Assembly (NCBI RefSeq): GCF_005145025.1 | Contig: NZ_CP039695.1 | Coordinates: 3,209,501 to 3,273,500 of the forward strand | Length of the DNA: 64,000 nt | Direction: 5' to 3' | Source of the DNA: Novosphingobium sp. EMRT-2 | GTDB lineage: Bacteria; Pseudomonadota; Alphaproteobacteria; Sphingomonadales; Sphingomonadaceae | Notes under the pieces: generated by a model | Database searches by the model: none | What the model saw: only the letters and a program-made list of their open reading frames with translations | What the model was told of the DNA's origin: nothing | Position numbers and translations under genes: made by a program | In this document: in pieces, positions 60,238 to 64,000 of the stretch | How the letters are laid out: the number at the start of each line of letters is the position of its first letter | Position numbering within the stretch: the stretch's first letter is position 1

Positions 60238-61050
60238 ATGAATATCTACCGTCGCATTGTGCAGGTCGCCGCCGGGCTGGCGCTTGTCGCGAGCCAGGGC
60301 GCGCTGGCGCAGGTGCAGACGATCGATCCCAATTCGGCGATCGACGGCGATTTGTCGCAGGGAACTGCCACGGCGCCCGCGAACTCGTCGAGCGCGTCAT
60401 CGGGAACCTACGCCACGCCGGTCGGGCAGGAGGTGGGTACCACACCGGCCTTGCCGGCTCCATCGCAGAGCCAAGCGCTGCCCCCGTCGACGGTGGGTCA
60501 GTCCTTGCCCGCAACCACGACGGCGGCTCCCGTGCCGCCGCCGGCCAGCGCGCAGGCCGCGCCGGGGAACACCTATCACGAAGACGATCTCATCGGCGCG
60601 GCGGAAGGTGTGTTCGGCAAGGGCGCCAAGGGGCTGGCGCTGATGATCCGCGATATCCTGGGCAAGCAGGGCGAACCCAACGGGTACATTACCGGACGCG
60701 AGGCGGGCGGCGCGCTGGTGGTCGGCCTGCGGTACGGTTCGGGCACGCTGCACCACAAGGTCGAGGGCGAGCGGCCGGTCTATTGGACGGGGCCGTCGAT
60801 CGGCTTCGATGCCGGCGCCAACGCTGGCAATACCTTCGTGCTCGTATATAACCTGTACGACAGCGAGGATCTCTATCACCGCTTCGGCGCGGGCGAGGGG
60901 CAGGCTTACCTCGTTGGCGGGTTCAACGTCAGCTATCTGCGCCGGGGCGATGTGGTGCTGATTCCGGTGCGCATGGGTGTCGGCCTGCGGCTGGGGGTGA
61001 ACGCCGGTTACATGAAGTTCTCGCACAAGCAGAACTGGCTGCCGTTCTGA
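60238..61050 (+). CDS. DUF1134/EipA-like envelope protein
   Basis: A 270-residue exported protein. Signal peptide residues 1-24 (MNIYRRIVQVAAGLALVASQ, cleavage after LAQ), a Pro/Ala/Ser/Thr-rich linker (about 28-115), then the DUF1134 domain: YHEDDLIGAAEGVFGKGAKG, REAGGALVVGLRYGSGTLHHK, VYWTGPSIGFDAGANAGN, YLVGGFNVSYLRRGDV. EipA of Brucella, a DUF1134 protein, is a periplasmic small beta-barrel required for envelope integrity. It is followed by an aminotransferase gene after 158 bp. Confidence 0.9.
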   Translation: MNIYRRIVQVAAGLALVASQGALAQVQTIDPNSAIDGDLSQGTATAPANSSSASSGTYATPVGQEVGTTPALPAPSQSQALPPSTVGQSLPATTTAAPVPPPASAQAAPGNTYHEDDLIGAAEGVFGKGAKGLALMIRDILGKQGEPNGYITGREAGGALVVGLRYGSGTLHHKVEGERPVYWTGPSIGFDAGANAGNTFVLVYNLYDSEDLYHRFGAGEGQAYLVGGFNVSYLRRGDVVLIPVRMGVGLRLGVNAGYMKFSHKQNWLPF

Positions 61051-61208
61051 CGCGGGTCCGGCGGGGCGCCTGACCGGAAACGGCCTGCGAGCCGCGCAGG
61101 CTCCCCTTTGGTCGACAAATCAGGCCAAAGGCCAAATCAGGGGTTGCCCCGAAGGCATAGCAGCGGCATGGAGCCGCCGCGTTTTCCGCAGCTTTCAGGA
61201 CACATCCC

Positions 61209-62381
61209 ATGCTCGAAAATCTTGCTCCCCAGCCCGCCGATGCGTTGCTTGCGCTGATCAAGCTGCACAATGCCGATCCGCGCGCCGACAAGATTGACCT
61301 GGGTGTGGGCGTCTATCGCACGTCCGATGGCGCGACCCCGGTTTTCGCCGCGATCAAGGCGGCGGAGAAGCGCCTGCTCGAAACGCAGGATTCCAAGGCC
61401 TATCTCGGCCCCGAAGGCGACATGGGCTTCGTCCATGCGCTGATCCCCTACGTGTTCGGTGCGGACTTTGATCGTTCGCGGGTGGAAGGCATGCAGGCCC
61501 CCGGTGGCACCGGCGCGGTGCGGCTGGCGGTGGAAGTGGCCAAACGCGCCGGCATCAAGCGGTTGTGGATGGGCACGCCTTCGTGGCCCAACCACGCGCA
61601 GATCGTGAACGCGATCGGTCTTGAACTGAAGACGTTCCCGCACATGACCGCCGATGGCGCGGCCGACCTCGACGCGCTCAAGGCGGCGCTGGCCCAGGCG
61701 GAGGCGGGCGACGCGGTGCTGCTGCACGGTTGCTGCCACAACCCCACCGGCGTCGACTATACCGATGCGCAGTGGGACGAGATCGCGCCGCTGCTCAAGG
61801 CGCAAGGCGTGCTGCCGATCCTCGACCTTGCCTACCAGGGCCTGGGCTCGGGCATGGAGGCCGATGCCTATGGCCTGCGCAAGGTGCTGGCGACCGTTCC
61901 AGAAGCGCTGGTGGCCTACAGCTGCGACAAGAACTTCGGCCTTTACCGCGATCGCGTCGGCGCGTTCTACGCGGTGACGTCGGATGCCGAGGCGCTGGCC
62001 AAGGCGATGTCGAACGGCGCGACGATCGCTCGGGCGAGCTGGTCGATGCCGCCGGATCATGGCGCGGCCGCCGTGCGGCTGGTGCTGGAGGATGCGGAGC
62101 TGACGAAGCTCTGGCTCGCCGAACTCGACGAGATGCGCGACCGAATGCGCTGGGTGCGCGATCGCCTTGCCGCCGCGCAGCAGGTCGGCACGGTCAACAT
62201 GGCGCCGCTTGGCACACAGAATGGGCTGTTCTCGATGCTGCCGCTCAATGGCGAGCAGATCCTTGCCATCCGCGAGAAGCACGGTGTTTACATGGCCGGG
62301 TCCGGGCGCATCAACATTGCCGGGCTGACCAATGGCAATATCGAGAAGTTCATCGAAGCGCTCGGTGATGTCGCGGCCTGA
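61209..62381 (+). CDS. Aromatic amino acid/aspartate aminotransferase (TyrB/AspC type)
   Basis: A 390-residue PLP enzyme of fold type I, subgroup I-alpha. Motifs: KIDLGVGVYRTSDGATPVF (N-terminal substrate loop), APGGTGAVRLAVE, WMGTPSWPNHAQI, HGCCHNPTGVDYT, and the cofactor Lys in YSCDKNFGLYRDRVGAF, followed by MAGSGRINIAGL with the substrate Arg. It interconverts amino acids such as Tyr, Phe or Asp with their 2-oxo acids. The stop overlaps the GNAT gene by 14 bp. Confidence 0.92.
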   Translation: MLENLAPQPADALLALIKLHNADPRADKIDLGVGVYRTSDGATPVFAAIKAAEKRLLETQDSKAYLGPEGDMGFVHALIPYVFGADFDRSRVEGMQAPGGTGAVRLAVEVAKRAGIKRLWMGTPSWPNHAQIVNAIGLELKTFPHMTADGAADLDALKAALAQAEAGDAVLLHGCCHNPTGVDYTDAQWDEIAPLLKAQGVLPILDLAYQGLGSGMEADAYGLRKVLATVPEALVAYSCDKNFGLYRDRVGAFYAVTSDAEALAKAMSNGATIARASWSMPPDHGAAAVRLVLEDAELTKLWLAELDEMRDRMRWVRDRLAAAQQVGTVNMAPLGTQNGLFSMLPLNGEQILAIREKHGVYMAGSGRINIAGLTNGNIEKFIEALGDVAA

Positions 62382-62937
62382 CCCGGCCGCTTCCGAACCT
62401 TTCGACCGGCAGGCGGTGCTGGCGGGGGAGCGCCTCCTCCTGCGCCCCTACCGGTCCGAGGACTACGCGGCGCTTTTCGCCGTCGCATCCGATCCGCTGA
62501 TCTGGGAAGTGCACCCGGCGCATGACCGGTGGCAGGAGCCGGTGTTTCGCGCCTTCATGGCCGATGCGGTGGAGAAGGGCGGGGCGCTGGTCGCCATCGA
62601 CCGCGCGAGCGGCGAGATCATCGGTTCGTCCCGCTTCCAGGGGCTGGATGCGGCGCGTTCGCAAGTCGAGATCGGCTGGACGTTTCTGGCGCGCAAGTGC
62701 TGGGGCGGGGCGTACAACCGCGAGATGAAGCGGCTGATGCTGGCGCAGGCCTTCACTGGCGTGGACCGCGTGGTGTTCCATATCGGCGCGGATAACATCC
62801 GCTCGCGCAAGGCGTGCGAGGCGATCGGCGGCCGCCTGACGGACGAGACCGACGTGGTCGAGCGCGGCGGCGCGATGGTGCTGCATGTGATCTACGAGAT
62901 CACCCGCGATAGCTTCGCCACCGGTCCGCGGGCCTGA
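62368..62937 (+). CDS. GNAT-family N-acetyltransferase
   Basis: A 189-residue RimJ/RimL-like acetyltransferase: LAGERLLLRPYRSEDYAALFA at the N-terminus, EIIGSSRFQGLD, VEIGWTFLARKCWGGAYNREM (acetyl-CoA binding) and NIRSRKACEAIGGRL. The target may be a protein N-terminus or a small molecule. The start at 62368 is inside the end of the aminotransferase gene, and the GH76 gene follows immediately (stop and ATG adjacent), implying one operon. Confidence 0.87.
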   Translation: MSRPDPAASEPFDRQAVLAGERLLLRPYRSEDYAALFAVASDPLIWEVHPAHDRWQEPVFRAFMADAVEKGGALVAIDRASGEIIGSSRFQGLDAARSQVEIGWTFLARKCWGGAYNREMKRLMLAQAFTGVDRVVFHIGADNIRSRKACEAIGGRLTDETDVVERGGAMVLHVIYEITRDSFATGPRA

Positions 62938-64000
62938 ATGCCGGGCGGTTCCGTGCAAGGTAGGCGCCGAGTGCTGCCGCTCGCGATCCGCCTGGGCATC
63001 GTGGCCCTTGGCGCGGCCTGTGCCGCGCCGCTTCACGCGGAAGACGCACCGTGGTCGGCACGCGCCACAACGGTGGCGGCCTATCTGGATCGGCAATGGG
63101 GCCAACCCACGGGCTGGGGTGCGAGCGAACCGTGGCAGCGGTTCGTGATCGTGGACGCGCTGATCGATTACGAACGGCGAACGGGCGATCACGCGTGGCG
63201 CGGCCGGGTGGATGCCGCCGTGCGCAACAGGTCCGGCCTTGCGCTCAACGATGATGCGCTCTGGGCGGTGATCGCCAGCGTTCACGCGTGGAACGGCGAT
63301 CACGATCCGGAGTTGCTCGACTATGCCAGCGAAACCTATCGCCGGCTCGTCACGACCTACTGGGACGATCACTGCCAGGGCGGGCTATGGTGGGATCCCG
63401 CGCGATCGTACAAGAACGCCATCACCAACGAACTGCTGCTCTATGCTTCCACGCAATTGTATGTGGCGACGGGGCAACAGGCGTATCGCGACTGGGCCTT
63501 GCGTGTCTGGTCGTGGATCAGCCAGTCATCGATGATCGGACGCGATGGGCTGGTCAACGATGGCCTGGACGCCTCCTGTCGCAACAACGGGCAACCCTAT
63601 TTCACCTATAACCAGGGCGTGCTGATCGGCGGGCTGACCGATCTGGCGACGATCACCGGCGATCCGGCCTATCGCAATCTCGCGGTGCGGACGGCCCTTG
63701 CGGCGACGCGCCAGCTGTCCACGCCCGGCGGTATTCTGCGGGAGCCGGTTCCTTCGATCGGTTCGGACGGCTTCATGTTCAAGGGCGTGTTCGCCTATCA
63801 CCTGGGTCGTCTGCTCGATGCCATGCCGGCCGGTCCGGACCGCGCGGAACTGCTGCGCTGGAGCCAGACCAATGCCGAAGCCGTATGGCAAGCCAGTGAT
63901 GCCGGCACGCGCGCGATCGGAAGCGACTGGTCCGATCCCGCGTCGGCAGCCGGGGCGGCGTCGCAGGTATCCGGCCTCAACATCCTGCTGGCGGCGGGCG
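62938..64000 (+). CDS. GH76-family glycosidase, 3' truncated by window
   Basis: The frame is open from ATG 62938 to the window end (about 354 codons). A signal peptide (LPLAIRLGIVALGAACAAPLHA) precedes a helical toroid typical of GH76 alpha-1,6-mannanases: LALNDDALWAVIASVHAW carries the paired Asp of the active site, with GGLWWDPARSYKNAITNELLLYAS, NDGLDASCRN and YFTYNQGVLIGGL. It would act in the periplasm or outside the cell on alpha-mannan or a related glycan. Its stop is beyond the window. It is tightly linked to the GNAT gene. Confidence 0.87.
   Translation, partial: MPGGSVQGRRRVLPLAIRLGIVALGAACAAPLHAEDAPWSARATTVAAYLDRQWGQPTGWGASEPWQRFVIVDALIDYERRTGDHAWRGRVDAAVRNRSGLALNDDALWAVIASVHAWNGDHDPELLDYASETYRRLVTTYWDDHCQGGLWWDPARSYKNAITNELLLYASTQLYVATGQQAYRDWALRVWSWISQSSMIGRDGLVNDGLDASCRNNGQPYFTYNQGVLIGGLTDLATITGDPAYRNLAVRTALAATRQLSTPGGILREPVPSIGSDGFMFKGVFAYHLGRLLDAMPAGPDRAELLRWSQTNAEAVWQASDAGTRAIGSDWSDPASAAGAASQVSGLNILLAAG

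Overview
The window is high-GC DNA with alphaproteobacterial, most likely sphingomonad (Novosphingobium/Sphingobium-type) character. This is inferred from the TonB receptor-rich aromatic catabolic genes, an EipA/DUF1134 protein, GGAAC-type (EcfG-like) stress promoters, tandem Crp/Fnr genes and a lignostilbene-dioxygenase-like enzyme. No ribosomal or other species marker is present, so the genus is an inference.

Layout. 1-6.3 kb: the 3' part of a giant filamentous-haemagglutinin-type exoprotein. 6.3-11.5 kb: an ABC importer (ATPase and fused permease), an outer-membrane porin and a divergent RcnR/CsoR-type metal repressor with its own operator. 11.6-31.2 kb: a large catabolic regulon. 31.2-33.3 kb: topoisomerase IB and a lone receiver protein. 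33.6-38.4 kb: ergothioneine biosynthesis (egtD, egtB) with a transporter and a PLP enzyme. 39.2-43.5 kb: a response regulator, FecR/LysM protein and CHASE2 histidine kinase module. 43.5-50.6 kb: a lipoprotein, a MarR-type regulator, an MHYT-GGDEF-EAL protein, tRNA-Gly(CCC), small proteins and two Crp/Fnr regulators. 51-54.6 kb: a GT4 glycosyltransferase and a GH130 enzyme. 54.7-59.7 kb: a cluster of small envelope/stress proteins with EcfG-like promoters; an IS5-family element has split one small membrane-protein gene. 59.9-64 kb: tRNA-Ser(GCU), EipA-like protein, aromatic aminotransferase, GNAT acetyltransferase and a GH76 glycosidase running off the end.

The main discovery candidate is the 11.6-31.2 kb region. 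Four divergent promoter regions each hold exactly one copy of the palindrome TAACGATCGTTA (one copy has a one-base change), and I found no other copy in the window. One of the four lies upstream of a MarR-family gene, the only regulator in the region. Together they can account for a TonB receptor, an AAHS-type transporter, a vanillyl-alcohol-oxidase-type flavoprotein with cytochrome c, two aldehyde dehydrogenases, a short-chain dehydrogenase, a GMC oxidoreductase, a carotenoid-cleavage/lignostilbene-type dioxygenase, a DUF3237 protein and seven NTF2/SnoaL-like or similar small cofactor-free proteins. This set resembles sphingomonad lignin-dimer catabolism (GMC alcohol oxidase, NTF2-fold deformylating lyase, stilbene dioxygenase, aldehyde dehydrogenase), but the number of NTF2-fold proteins and the flavocytochrome are unusual. 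I infer a pathway for a phenolic dimer or phenylpropanoid that may not be described.

The second notable result is sequence-level. Excising the IS element and one 4-bp target duplication restores a continuous 50-codon membrane-protein gene with a strong ribosome binding site and an EcfG-like promoter.
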